Below, in pieces: positions 1-10,260 of a stretch of 64,000 bases of DNA; the stretch's first letter is position 1; every line of letters begins with the position of its first letter. This DNA is from Epiperipatus broadwayi (lineage: Eukaryota; Onychophora; Udeonychophora; Euonychophora; Peripatidae), in NCBI GenBank assembly GCA_028023455.1, contig JAQFVV010006310.1, positions 3,100,001 through 3,164,000 on the forward strand, in the 5' to 3' direction. The notes under the pieces are model-generated. The model saw only the letters and a list, made by a program, of their open reading frames with translations. It was not told where the DNA came from and ran no database searches. A program made the position numbers and the translations under genes.

Positions 1-91
1 AATGAAAACAATGTTTATTACTATTTTAATATCACTTTTTGGCAAATGTGACTGTTATTGAGTTTGATGTTCCTTGAATTTTTTCCAACAG

Positions 92-189
92 CCAAAGTGT
101 TCTATGACTTTGGAATGGTTAAGAACCACTGCCGCATACAGTCAAAGCATACTCATAGAATGGTGGATCCAAGAGCTAAAAAATTGTGA
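92..189 (+). CDS. Probable last coding exon of an unrecognised host gene (5' part lies outside the window)
   Basis: A T/C-rich tract (about 78-89) leads into a CAG 3' splice acceptor with AG at 90-91. From base 94 there is an open frame of 31 codons, starting KVFYDFGMVKNHC and ending HTHRMVDPRAKKL, closed by TGA at 187-189. Two bases (92-93) complete a codon split by the intron. The segment is clearly richer in G+C than its surroundings and its codons look like real coding sequence rather than the A/T-driven frames elsewhere. An AATAAA polyA signal follows at 210-215. The peptide is basic (many Lys, Arg, His), as in a ribosomal or nucleic-acid-binding protein tail, but I do not recognise the family. 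It is not part of the RTE fragment that begins about 180 bases later. An alternative is a chance open frame, but acceptor, composition, stop and polyA signal agree. Confidence 0.55.
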
Positions 190-235
190 ATTGATTTTCA
201 GATTATTAAAATAAAATAATCAGTCAACTGAATGT
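190..235 (+). promoter_or_regulatory. Short 3' UTR with polyadenylation signal
   Basis: Directly after the TGA of the terminal exon there is an AATAAA hexamer at 210-215. No second exon-like segment is seen before the LINE remnant, so transcription of the left-edge gene probably ends here. Confidence 0.4.
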
Positions 236-372
236 AATTATTGTGTGCAATCTGCTATTTGATTTCTTCATCAATTAACCATACAGTTAATAAGAATAAG
301 AAAGAGGAGTATTCATTCATTTTAACTGAAAGACTAAATGAAGTAATTCCAGTAGTATAGATTCCATAATTA

Positions 373-935
373 TGAAGAAAGAGATTGTAAAAGCTTTATC
401 AGAAAACTTTAAAAGTTTAGAACAACTCCAAGAAAAATTATTGACATTTCATTTGAATTATTAAAAACTATAGGAGAATGGAACTTGGATTGATTAATTA
501 GTATATAAGATGTAATTTATGACTCAGATGAATGGTCACCAAATTATTTTTCTGGAGTTATGATTCTAACAAAGAAGAGACTATAAAAGTTTTTTTTTTT
601 TTTTAGAATATCTATTTTACTTTCTCATTCAATGAAAGATATTAGTTAAATAGAAGAACTGTATTATAAATTAGATGAGTATTTATCTGAAGAAAACTTG
701 AATTTATATATATATAAATGAAGGGATGAAAAATGCAATTGAAGTTGTAATAATTGTTATTGACTTATTTATGAAGAGAAAGCAAATATTTATTTCATTG
801 ATCTTGAAAAAGCATTTGGTGAGATATATTTGGCCATTGTATTAATTATTTTAAGAAGAAAAACTGTAGATTGCAGTATATATGTGTGTGTGTGCAATCT
901 GTAAATTAATTAGAAAATATTTACAATAAAATATC
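373..935 (+). pseudogene. Decayed RTE-type LINE fragment (reverse transcriptase, palm N-terminal part)
   Basis: Conceptual translation in shifting frames gives pieces of a non-LTR reverse transcriptase. The clearest is the RT motif A region FIDLEKAF at 794-817, preceded by a degraded counterpart of the fingers region and a short NEGMKNAIEVV-like stretch around 717-755. Many stops, frameshifts and a poly-T insertion (590-604) interrupt it. Motif B and the FADD motif are absent, so this is an internal fragment. It parallels the better piece at 51.55-52.07 kb, where ETRNAIKIMRTIVD can be read. It shares no sequence with the terminal exon at 92-189. Non-functional. Confidence 0.6.
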
Positions 936-1703
936 TATTTTTTTCCTCTAAGGACCAAATAAAATAAGTGATAGATTGTGGAGAAATATAGAAACAGGAA
1001 TATTTTTTTCTTTTTTTTTCATTCTTTGAATCAACAATATTAGCCAATAAATGTGGAAATGATTGATAGAGTTTCACTATCTTTATAACATTATATTACT
1101 AATTCTAATGATATTTTGAATTGGAATTTGATGGTATATACTGGGAAATACTGTCGAGTTTTAGTCATTAAATAATGTGTATGTGTTTTTTTAATAGTGG
1201 ATTAGTATGAATTTGATATACTCCACCAAATGGATTTTGGGCTATTAATTTTTTAGAATATATTTACTCTTTTCACACACTGATATATATTTTTTTGTTA
1301 ATTATATATATATAGTTAACGGAGTAAATTGGATAATTATTTTTCAAATTAGATTTATTTAGTAAAGATTTTAACTGAATATTATTTATAAAATAATTAA
1401 TATTAATAGTTAATATTTTAAAGAAGAATTCATTACCAATATTATGGCTATAAATTGCAGGTATCCAAGCAAATTTAAAATAATAAACAAGATTGATAAA
1501 ATTTTAGTAAAATCACCCTTTTCTTTATTTTGCTGTAATATCTTTTATAAATGCATTTTATCCAAAACACTTTTTAGCGAACCGTAAAGTGTATGTATAC
1601 AAGTACAATAAAAGGCTTTTGCTAAAAAGTGTTAAAAGAGGTTTGGATAAATTGTATTTATAGAAGATTGATAAAATTTGTATAAAATTTAAAAGTTCTT
1701 TTG
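936..1703. other. AT-rich intergenic DNA, no gene seen
   Basis: Very AT-rich with short TA and TG repeats. No coding signal, RNA gene or repeat boundary could be supported here. Confidence 0.5.
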
Positions 1704-1711
1704 CCATTTTA
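1704..1711. repeat. 8-bp target site duplication, left copy (hAT element 1)
   Basis: CCATTTTA immediately precedes the CAGGG end. It is identical to 6293-6300. Eight bases is the duplication length typical of hAT transposases. Confidence 0.93.
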
Positions 1712-1855
1712 CAGGGCCGGCGCTGGGTACTAGGCGCCCGCATGCAAATTTGATTTTGGCGCCCCTGTCAATATGTATGTTTACTAAGGTGACTCGACCG
1801 TGTCCCGTGGCGTTTTAAAAAAGTCATGATTTTTAGAAAGAATGCACGATGTAAT

Positions 1856-1879
1856 GCTATTTTTGATATCAAAAATAGC
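1856..1879. repeat. 24-bp perfect palindrome inside hAT element 1
   Basis: GCTATTTTT, GATATC, AAAAATAGC: a perfect self-complementary sequence, the first of three inverted repeats crowded at the transposase 3' side of the element. Confidence 0.85.
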
Positions 1880-1890
1880 ATAAAATTGAT

Positions 1891-1949
1891 TGTTAAATTA
1901 TATATTATTTCATACAAACGGTTTGTATGAAATAATATATAATTTAACA
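1891..1949. repeat. 59-base near-perfect cruciform: two 29-bp arms around one base
   Basis: The arm 1891-1919 and the arm 1921-1949 are exact reverse complements, separated only by the G at 1920. Inside the hAT element, about 180 bases from its end. It could be a transcript end, a host-factor site, or simply a mutational product of hairpin repair. Confidence 0.9.
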
Positions 1950-1951
1950 CG

Positions 1952-2236
1952 GCAAATTTAGATGTTAGAAAAATTTGCAGAAATTTTAAAAATAATGTGT
2001 TTGTTAAAAATAGACAGAGTGATTCAAATATATATATATATAATAAATTAAAAAAAAATAATGTTTGAGATTAAAATATTTAAATGTTTAAAATAATTTT
2101 CGAAAAACATTTACATATTTTAATCTCAAATATTTTTTTTTTAAAATTTCATATTTATTATTTGCGTCACTGTCTGTTTTTAACAAACCCATTATTTTTA
2201 AAATTTTTGCTAATTTTTCTAACCTCTAAATTTATG
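1952..2236. repeat. Imperfect ~285-base fold-back inside hAT element 1
   Basis: The sequence from 1952 (GCAAATTTAGATGTTAGAAA) recurs reverse-complemented up to 2236, with the turn near 2092-2104. Arms are about 130 bp with mismatches and length changes in TA and A runs. A short reading frame predicted in it (2084-2323) is only the A/T-rich complement of this fold-back and is not a gene. Confidence 0.75.
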
Positions 2237-2387
2237 CAAATATTAGCAAATTTAATAATAAATTTACAATTTATAAATGAAATAATTTTAAAAAAAGATA
2301 ATATTACAAACATACATATTTAATTTATTATTATTAATGTACGCTATATCTATATAAACGCTCCATATAAACCAAATTTTTAATCAG

Positions 2388-2399
2388 CCCCCCCCCCCC
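2388..2399. repeat. Poly-C run inside hAT element 1
   Basis: An uninterrupted run of about eleven C, unusual in this AT-rich window, lying between the fold-back region and the transposase stop codon. Confidence 0.8.
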
Positions 2400-2590
2400 G
2401 GTCAATGGTGTCCCGTTTTACCAATGCTAAAATCTGGTCACTTTAATGTATACCACCTACATGTTATAAATATTAGTGTACAAAATCTTTCTAAGGGAAA
2501 CAAACAAGGCAATGTAAATAAATAATTTTTAATATTAAAAAAAAGAAAATACAGTTAAAAAAAGTAAATGCATTACAAAACATGTTATAA

Positions 2591-3847
2591 TTATAATAAT
2601 TTTATACTCCTTGACTTCATATTAATAAACCTTGATATGATTGTATTTATTTCCAGTTCTGCACAAATATCATTTTCAATAGCAATTAATGCCAAATTAA
2701 CAAGCCGTTTTTGTGACATAGTTGTTCTCAAGTAAGTTTTAATTAATTTTAACTTAGAAAAAGAGCGTTCACCGCTTGCAACACTAACAGGTAATGTTAA
2801 TAATATTCTTAAAGCTATTGATAAGTTTGGCATAGATAAATTATTAGAAACTATAAAATTAAGTGTTTCGAAAGGGTTTTGAGAATTTAAAAAATCCTTT
2901 TGAAAAATATCTCGAAAAGCACATAATTCGTCGAATAAATCTGTAGCATTAATATCTTTACTGTTATCAAATTTCAAAATATTTTCTAAATCTTTGCATT
3001 TTGCTTGTAACTCGCTCTTATTAATTTCTGATATTTTATATAGAAAATTGAAATTATTATAACATGCTTCGAGGAGTTCAAAGCGTTCTGTTAAAGAATT
3101 AATCGCTACATCTAAAAGTGTAAAAAACATGTTTATTTTAAATTTTTCTTCAGGTATTTGAGGTGTTTCGTCCTGATGCTCGTAATCAAATTGACGAGTT
3201 TTTTTCCGTTGTCGAACTTCTTTGGCAGTTTTAAATTCTTTCTCTCCATCAACCTCTTCGCTAAGTTCATCTGCAATTTTGAGAATGTTTTTGAAATTTG
3301 AATCTGATCGATATTCTCGTAAAAATTTATTTAGATTTGCGATCGATTCTAAAGCAAGTGAAGCATTCATATTTACATTTTGGAGCATTTTACTGACAGG
3401 ATTTATTCTATTTAATATATCATGCCAAATTATTAAAGAACAAATAAATTTGTAATCCTTAAGGTTAGTGCAGAGTGATTGAGCTTCATGTTGAATTTCT
3501 CTATTAAAAGATTCGTTGTTCATTATTTCATAGAGTGCATCATAAATTTCACCCAACTGATACCGTAGAGGCCGGATTGCATCAATTCTGCTTTCCCATC
3601 GTGTTTCTGATGGTTGTTTTAGAGTTAAAGTTTTAATAAATTTTAAAAGGATTGACCACCGTTTATAAGATGATGAAAAAAAATTGTATATTTTTTGAAC
3701 AATTGCAAAAAAACCAATTGTATCTACATTGACTTTGGCGGCATCGTTTATGATTAAGTTTAAAGAATGAGCAGCACATGGTACGTAAAATGCACGAGGG
3801 TTTTTGGTTAAAATCAAATTTTGAAGTCCAGCCTTTTTGCCTTTCAT
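2591..3847 (-). pseudogene. C-terminal transposase piece with hAT dimerisation domain
   Basis: 418 residues without a stop. Landmarks: MKGKKAGLQ (family NGANMKGK context), CAAHSLNLIINDAA at about 24-37, YKRWSIL, the strongly conserved SETRWESR at about 80-87, and near residues 340-395 the dimerisation region LPVSVASGERSFSKLKLIK followed by RLVNLALIAIEND. The Glu of SGERSFSK is the third acidic residue of the hAT catalytic triad and is intact. The Met at the start is internal to the family protein and is not a real start. Ends in TAA at 2591-2593. The open frame of this length in such AT-rich DNA shows recent coding function. Confidence 0.88.
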
Positions 3848-3935
3848 GTTGGCCCCATTATCATACCCTTGGCACGCATGTCTTCAATGGAATCTTCCAT
3901 TTTTCCAGTTGTTCAATTATTGTTGTACATAAACC

Positions 3936-4172
3936 TCATCCAGTGGAATCTGTTATATCTATGAAACCTAAAAAGTTTTCTCTAATTTTAACCGTTCCAT
4001 TATTACAAAAAACGAAGCGAATAATTATGGTCATTTGTTCAGTTTTACTTGCATCTGGTGTACAATCTAAAATAATAGAATAATATTTGGATTTCTTTAT
4101 CGATAATAAAATTGTTTCCCTAATTGCTGTACTTAAAATTTCCAATAATTCATTTTGGCTATCTTTGCTCAA
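3936..4172 (-). pseudogene. Middle transposase piece with first catalytic-site region
   Basis: 78 residues: SKDSQNELLEILSTAIRE, then SKYYSIILDCTPDASKTEQ, the beginning of the DUF4371/hAT RNase-H fold. The Asp in IILDCTPD corresponds to the first acidic residue of the hAT DDE triad. A TGA (3936-3938) stands where the family usually has a Trp, probably a TGG to TGA change. Reading on past it gives LCTTIIEQLEKWKIP, expected family sequence, before the next frame change. Confidence 0.78.
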
Positions 4173-4388
4173 ATAATGTACTCTATTGTTTTGATCTAGG
4201 GCCCTCTCAACATGATTTTCTATAACGGGATCAAACTTCGCAAATAATTCAATTAATTTTAAAAATTTTCCGTTATTTTTTCGTATAATTTATCAGATGA
4301 TCCGCGAAATGCTAAATTTTGACTACCAAGGAATTTGATAATTTCAATCAGCCGTTCCAAAACACTCCTCCAATGTTTCTTTTCCATT

Positions 4389-5093
4389 TCATATAAATTT
4401 TGAAGATTGACAATCAATAGTAATTTTGTTTTTTAATCTTTTCTCAAGTTCATTCCAATTCAATAAACTTTTCATGTGAGCCATACTAGTTTCATGTCTG
4501 TGTAAAGTTGTACTTAAATTTCTCCAATTATTGTATCCTTCTATGAGGCTAGATTCAGTAGATCCAAAAACTTTGCAACAAAAGCAAAACACAGAGTTCA
4601 AAATTTCGGAATAAATAAGCCATTTTCGAAAAACTACTTCTCCGTTTTCCATTTTTCTATTATAATATACATCAGAAAATTTACGGCCATGTACATCGTT
4701 CGGATATATAATATCTTTCTTTTGAACAGGCCCCATTTCTACTAAAATAACACGTAGTTTGTCATCGATTTTATTCCATTCAGCTGGATCTTCTAAATTT
4801 GTACACATTTGATATGATATTGGCACAATGACTTTGTTGTCACTTAACTGTTTCTTACTAAAATCTTGTTCAATATTTTCAACAGTTCCCTGTGATCTAG
4901 ATGATGTGCACGGTTCTGGTTCTTGTTGAGTATAAGCTATTTCAGAAGCAGTTGATATTTTAAGATATTTATTAAGTGATCCACTTTGTTTTTTAATGTT
5001 TGCTATTTTTTCAGCTTGGCGTTTACGATTTTGTGCACCGGATAGTTTTTTCTTAGTTTTTGATTCCATATTACTTTTACTCATGAACGCCAC
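4389..5093 (-). pseudogene. N-terminal transposase piece with TTF-type zinc finger
   Basis: 234 residues. Residues 10-40 are basic and include SGAQNRKRQAEK, a typical start for the ZMYM1-like hAT family. Residues 125-210 form the TTF-type zinc-binding domain: PNDVHGRKFSD at 131-141, RKWLIYSE at 156-163, the Cys cluster FCFCCKVFG at 169-177, then W190, H198, H200 and H206 as likely metal ligands. In related transposases this domain binds the element's ends. The frame stops at 4389 and similarity continues in another frame (EMEKKHWRSVLERL after the stop), so the stop is a lesion and not a natural C-terminus. ATG at 5093 is chosen because upstream sequence is AT-rich and non-coding. A second in-frame Met follows at residue 4. 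Confidence 0.82.
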
Positions 5094-6292
5094 TTTAAAA
5101 TAATTTTCAAATGTAATAAATAAATAAATACGGACTCTAATTTATATATTTACATCATGTATCTTAATACTTAAGATTATATATCGCTAATTTAGATGTC
5201 CAACACAAATTACTTCTTGCGCCAAAATACAAAACTCTATACGCGGAGGGGAAGAAGTTGTTTAACTTGTTTACCTAAAAAAGGCAGCTAATAAATTGGA
5301 AATATTCAGCCATTGACATTAAAAATGGTCAGGTTTTAAAATAACTCAAGTGTCCAGTTTTTTACGCTTGATTGAACATTTTAGTTTTACCATTGGCAAG
5401 ATTTTCTTTTGTTATCATATATTTTTCTAATTAACACAGGTGGCCTGCCAGGCCTGATTTGCGATTTCAATAGAAAATTTCCTGGGATTATAATTATTGT
5501 TTACAAGTTCTTACTAAGATTTTAAAATTTGCGATAAACATCATAAGCAAACACATCATAATTAATTTGCAAACCTAATTAGTATGCAGAAAAAATAGAC
5601 TTTTGACAACGATTAAAATATATAAAATAAAAAGTAAACTGAAAATTATATTAAGTTTACTGGAATTATACCTATAATATATATTACATACACGTTCGAA
5701 TATTTATATCAAATTATTATTTAAATAAAAAATTAGAAAATGTTTTATTTTGCAATATTATAATCGTTTCTTACGATTTCAAAATTATGTACATGATCTA
5801 ATATATATATACGCATATACATACATAAGTTCTAATTTATAATACTTTTAGTGTGTGTTTATTTATATATTTGCTAGCAGAAAGTTACTTATAGTTTACT
5901 ATAAGCAGTACTATATATATATATAAACATTACAATATGAAATTTGTAATATAATAAACTTTATGTTTAGTTTATTGTTCATGATAAATAATAGATTTGA
6001 TTGTTTTATATTTTTAATATTAAGCAGAGCTTGTGTGCAGGCCTGCTTGTGTGTGTCATTTAATAAGATATAATATGACTTCATATGATTTTCAATAATC
6101 TACTCTCAATAATTTTTGTAAATAAACATTTGAGAATAATATTCTTCAAATGTGAGTATTTTTGTTAGTAGAGTTTTAATTTCTCAGGGATGGTGCCTTC
6201 TTTTTCAGATGCTAATCTCTCAGTGATGGCGCCTCCTTCTGCCAGCGCCCGCATGCCTAGCATGCGTTGCATGCCCGCTTCCGCCGGCCCTG

Positions 6293-6300
6293 CCATTTTA
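6293..6300. repeat. 8-bp target site duplication, right copy (hAT element 1)
   Basis: CCATTTTA immediately follows the CCCTG end, identical to 1704-1711. Confidence 0.93.
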
Positions 6301-7305
6301 TATATATGTATGTGTGTGAAAGGCTCGAGCTTCTCTCTCAGATTTAAATCTAGACCATGAAAATGTGGAGTTCCAAATAGGCTTACTATTTATGTCCAAT
6401 TTTTGATTTGTGAACAAGAAACAAAAATATAGGAATTTGCAAAAATTTTTACAATGTGGCAGCCTGATGAATAGTGCGTTTTCTTATACTTGTTTTGGAG
6501 GAGCTATTGAAAAAGACTTTGTTGTGGGATTTTAAAATGTTTATTAACTGCACACACACACATATATATATATGTAATGCTCAAAACTATTCTTTGAAAC
6601 AACTGTTGCTATAAATAATTGATTAACACTCTAGCCACAGTATTCGATAATTTTTGCAAAAGAGTATACCAGCCTCGAATTATTCTCTATTCTTCTATAT
6701 ATAATGGATTATTATGAACCACTTTATCTAAAGTAATAATCAATAGAGACATATATTGCAAATTATTTTAAATCTATTGTTACTTTGAATTTTCAAAATA
6801 AAGCAATTTCTTCTCATTTTTAAAACTTTATAAATAAAATTTTGAATGATATATATGTTATATTATTGCTCAAAATTAATTCTTGAAACAAACTGTTTTT
6901 GATAATTCTCTGTATAACAATGTAAAGAGCAATTTAGAGGTAGTCCTGTCTTAGGGTATAAATTACCAAACATTGTGGCTATTATTTATAGCGATTGTTA
7001 CGTATATTCAGCACTGTTAATTGTTTATCCTTACATATATATACACACACAACTACTTTTTCTCTTAAGTGGTGTATCCAAGTTGAAGAATTCACATCCA
7101 TTTTATTCACAGATTTTTGTATTAAAAATAGTGTCAGCCATTATTTAACATAACATTTTTATTAATTCATTTGAAGATCGTGTATTTAATATATAAAACT
7201 GAAACAATCCTAAATCTGTTGTATTTCAAACTAATCTTATTCAATAATGTTACAGATATAGAAATAGTGAGTGGAATTTTTTTTTCTAATCACATTACAT
7301 AAAAA
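6301..7305. other. AT-rich intergenic DNA, no gene seen
   Basis: Contains two diverged copies of a short motif (around 6578-6625 and 6870-6910, both with TGCTCAAAA then TTGAAACAA) and TA/CA microsatellites. No coding sequence or RNA gene can be supported. Confidence 0.4.
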
Positions 7306-7630
7306 ATACGTTTTCATGACTCTGACCTCCAAACTCTATGTCTGTCACAGTACTAAAATATGCAAAGTATAAAATAATTTAATAGTTTTATTGTTTGGAA
7401 ATTCATAAGATACCCAAACATCAGGAGTAGCAGATCTTGATCTTTTATCTATGAACTTTGAGCTCCTATATCTGTCACAGTTTACTACATCAAGCTATAC
7501 AGATTTAAATAATGTAATGGATATTTACTCAGGAGTTCATATGAATCTTGAGCACTATAAGTGACAGATCTAGCTGCCATCTATGAGCATTGATTTTCAA
7601 AGCCTACTATTTCTCTACTTCACTAAAACA
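7306..7630 (-). repeat. Cluster of about three SINE-like units (family S1), minus orientation
   Basis: Reverse-complemented, each ~115-bp unit reads: a start with a box-A-like TGGTGCAGTGG in better copies, then TGGAGTTCAAGGTCCATGG, a GTCACTTCTGGTGCT block, CTTATGAACTCCTGAGCAAT and AAACCATTTGATTATTTT. Here the units are visible through 'ctgtcacag', 'aaattcataagatac', 'cctatatctgtcacag' and 'gagttcatatgaatc'. The same family occurs at 12.45, 20.85, 33.1, 39.2, 49.2, 51.3, 53.85 and 58.0 kb. Confidence 0.6.
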
Positions 7631-9866
7631 TATAGAGTCATGAAAGGTAATGAATTATATATGTATTTTGCAGTACATTAATAAATTCATAATTTTATTT
7701 TAGTCACTAATACTATAATTACTTTTTTTATGTTCACAGTTTATATTTTCTTTCTCACGTTTGTTTTTTTATATGTGTGTGTGTATTTTATAAAAATAAC
7801 TAAAATTATGAATATGAAATATTGCATTAAGATCAATAATCACTTTACTGCATAGCCATCTATTGTGAATATTGTAATGCTAATCATAACATGTGTAATA
7901 AATGGACACGAATTGGTAGTAACTAGCAAATTTCTAGATAAACTTCTTGCTACTAGAAATTGGCATTGCCATTTAATGTCCATTAATTATTATTGCTTGT
8001 AATAGTTTCAAAAAGAACTTTATTATTGATAAAAAAAATTACATTTACTCTTCTGAGTCACTCTGCATATATATGTTTACATTGTAAGTAAAAGAAGATA
8101 ATAAGGTTACATACATAGAAAAAACAGGAGGGGATAGTTGCTTATAATATATTGTTTTGAAATTGAATGAATTGGATTACTGCTCCTAATTTAAATGCTA
8201 TACATAAGTATTAATATAAATACACTCATGATTTGTTGAGAGAAATTGCTAATATTTTCATTCCAAAAAGGTATAGATATCAGGATAAATGAAAATTTGC
8301 AACTTGACTTTTAAATCCTGCCTTCATGACCTTCTATTGTCTCTTGGCAATCTCTAACTTTGTTAAAAATAGAATGTTATATTTTTGAATAAAGCAAATT
8401 ACAGGGAAGACAATTATTAGCTGTTTGCAAATATGCAATCAGTGACCATCTGTTAGAATATATTGCAATATTGTAAAAATTATTTTAAAAATTTAAACTT
8501 TCAAAGCACTGTTTATTCATTCACATTTTAAATATGATTGTCAAATAATAAAAATTTTGTTTGCTTTCTAAAATTGTTTTGATTATGATGCAATTTTTTC
8601 ATATTTACAAAAGTCAAATGGAATTTTTTGGAGCTTCCTTCATTTCTAAACAAGAATGTCTATCAAATGAAGTCAAATTTATTATGTTCTGACAAATAAT
8701 AATAGTTTAACATTAAAATTAAAGTTGAAAGTTTTTAATCAGAGAAAAGAAAACTGTCACAGTGCTAGTGCAGTACAAAAGGATTAATATACTCTTCTAT
8801 GAAATATTTACACAACCCAATTTCCATGTCTTTCCATTATTTGAACAAAATAAAAGCAGATACAATATTTTATTAATCTAAACTGCCAAAAAATAAGCGA
8901 TAGTCTCTACTGTTCAACAGTTTTTTTTTCAAAGCCTTTTAACTATGAGTGTGTAAGCTGGAAGAATTATGTGATACATTTGTTTGCTATTATATGAAAT
9001 ACTAATTTAAGATATTTATAATACAAATTAATAAAAAATTCAAGGTATCAAATGGGCATATCAGTATCATTTAATTGCTGAAACGTATTTTTATTTTTTG
9101 ATCTTTTCTTGGTAGGGAATCAATTCAGAAACTTTTCTTAAATAGTTATTCAGTGCTAGTTGCATTTACTTACTGGTCATTAATAGATCCATCATTCACA
9201 TGCCAAAGTAGACAAGAATAGGCTAATCTCCAAATTTCAATTTTTTAATCAAAGATATGAAAATAATATAATTTATCTAGAAAACAAACTCATTGAAAAT
9301 AAATATTTTCACTAAAGTGTGATTGAAGGAAACATTCAGTGTGAAATTTTATTAATGATCATAGAAAACTGCTTAAATGAAAGCAGTAAAAATTACGGCC
9401 TGTATATGAGGGATCAGATTGACTTTAGGTCAACATGAGTGTGACAAGAATCTCAGTCTCAGGTGGCCTTTGAGCATTCCATCATCAGATTTTCAATTGG
9501 ATGGATGGTTGAAGTGTGGAGTGGATTGAAGCCCGTCCATTAAAGTATGAAGATTGGCTATCCTAATATATATCTGAGCACTTATTGCATTTATGTGTAG
9601 AGATGATAATCTGGACCAACTGATGATTGCTGGTTTAGCATGAAATACCTGTATTGGTGATTATTTATCTTTTCAACATATATGTGTTCAAGTGTATCAG
9701 TATTATGAGATAGAGTGGAGAGTGGTGGGTCTTGAGAAAGTCTGTGCTCATGTACCTATATATTTAATACGTTTGGAAACAGAAAAATAATATATTTAGT
9801 GAGCAATGATTTAAAAATAAACAGTCGCAGTGATTGTGATAAATAAAAACATTACGTAAGAAATTA
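7631..9866. other. AT-rich intergenic DNA, no gene seen
   Basis: No splice-bounded coding segment, RNA gene or repeat boundary supported. A somewhat GC-richer patch at about 9395-9560 has no recognisable similarity or frame. Confidence 0.4.
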
Positions 9867-10085
9867 TAAGAAATTAAATTAGTGATTACGGCAAATGCTA
9901 ATTTAGTTTATTCCAGAATATTTGCAATGGTAATATTTTATAGAAAATATTTGAATTTCAATGATTATTTGTTCATTGAGTAAATTAATTTCTGGTTTTC
10001 AAATATATTATATTATTGCATGTTTTTTTTTTTTTTGTCTACATTCATTTAAGCAATTTGCCGTGATTACTAATAAAATTTCTTA
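9867..10085. mobile_element. MITE-like element, ~219 bp with ~35-bp terminal inverted repeats
   Basis: The left arm 9867-9900 (AAGAAATTAAATTAGTGATTACGG...) is the reverse complement, with few mismatches, of the right arm 10050-10085. The interior is AT-rich and non-coding. The target duplication is not clear, so the superfamily is not assigned. Confidence 0.6.
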
Positions 10086-10260
10086 TTAAATATTTGTATC
10101 AATTACACTTACTGAAAATATGTTTTTTCATTCTTTGTTCACTAAAACTGTTATTTTCAGGTTTGTTTTTTAAGTAAATTTATATTTTCAAATATGTATT
10201 ATTTTCATATTTATGTGTTTGTTTTTTATGAAAAGTGAAACTTGTTAATTAACTTATTCT
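10086..10260 (+). repeat. Dispersed repeat R4, copy 1
   Basis: Shares 'attattttcaggtttgtttt' plus flanks with 22,795-22,930 in the same orientation (about 130 bp, diverged). It directly follows the MITE-like element and is non-coding. Confidence 0.5.

Larger units (their letters stand above)
2591..5093 (-). pseudogene. hAT transposase pseudogene (TTF-type zinc finger / DUF4371 / hAT dimerisation)
   Basis: Read on the minus strand from ATG at 5093: a Lys/Arg-rich N-terminus, a TTF/ZMYM-type zinc finger, a DUF4371-like RNase-H fold and a C-terminal hAT dimerisation region, in the order of zinc finger MYM-type protein 1-like transposases. Pieces: 5093-4389 (234 aa), a shifted-frame stretch 4388-4173, 4172-3936 (78 aa), and 3847-2591 (418 aa). 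Breaks seen: TGA at 4389-4391 with a frame change, a further shift near 4270, a TGA at 3936-3938, and a frame change between about 3890 and 3847. The last falls in the region that in this family carries the second catalytic Asp. No introns are evident. Only four or so lesions in ~2.5 kb indicates moderate age. It cannot make a full transposase. Confidence 0.88.
1712..6292 (-). mobile_element. hAT DNA transposon, complete ends, ZMYM1-like transposase (broken)
   Basis: The element starts CAGGGCCGGCG (1712-1722) and ends with its exact reverse complement (6282-6292), an 11-bp perfect terminal inverted repeat of hAT type. The flanks are a perfect 8-bp target duplication, CCATTTTA, at 1704-1711 and 6293-6300. 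Length is 4,581 bp. A 12-bp motif GCGCCCGCATGC lies inside both ends (1734-1745 and 6245-6256) in the same orientation and may be a subterminal transposase-binding repeat. Inside is a minus-strand transposase pseudogene (2591-5093), a palindrome-rich 3' end (1856-2236) and about 1.2 kb of non-coding 5' region (5094-6290). The perfect target duplication says the insertion was clean and not very old. The coding breaks say it can no longer move by itself. Confidence 0.93.

Noticed and set aside
2084-2323. 79-codon frame inside the hAT element as a second transposon protein
   Set aside because: It lies in the A/T-rich fold-back, has Leu/Ile/Phe low complexity, and antisense orientation to the transposase. 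No support.
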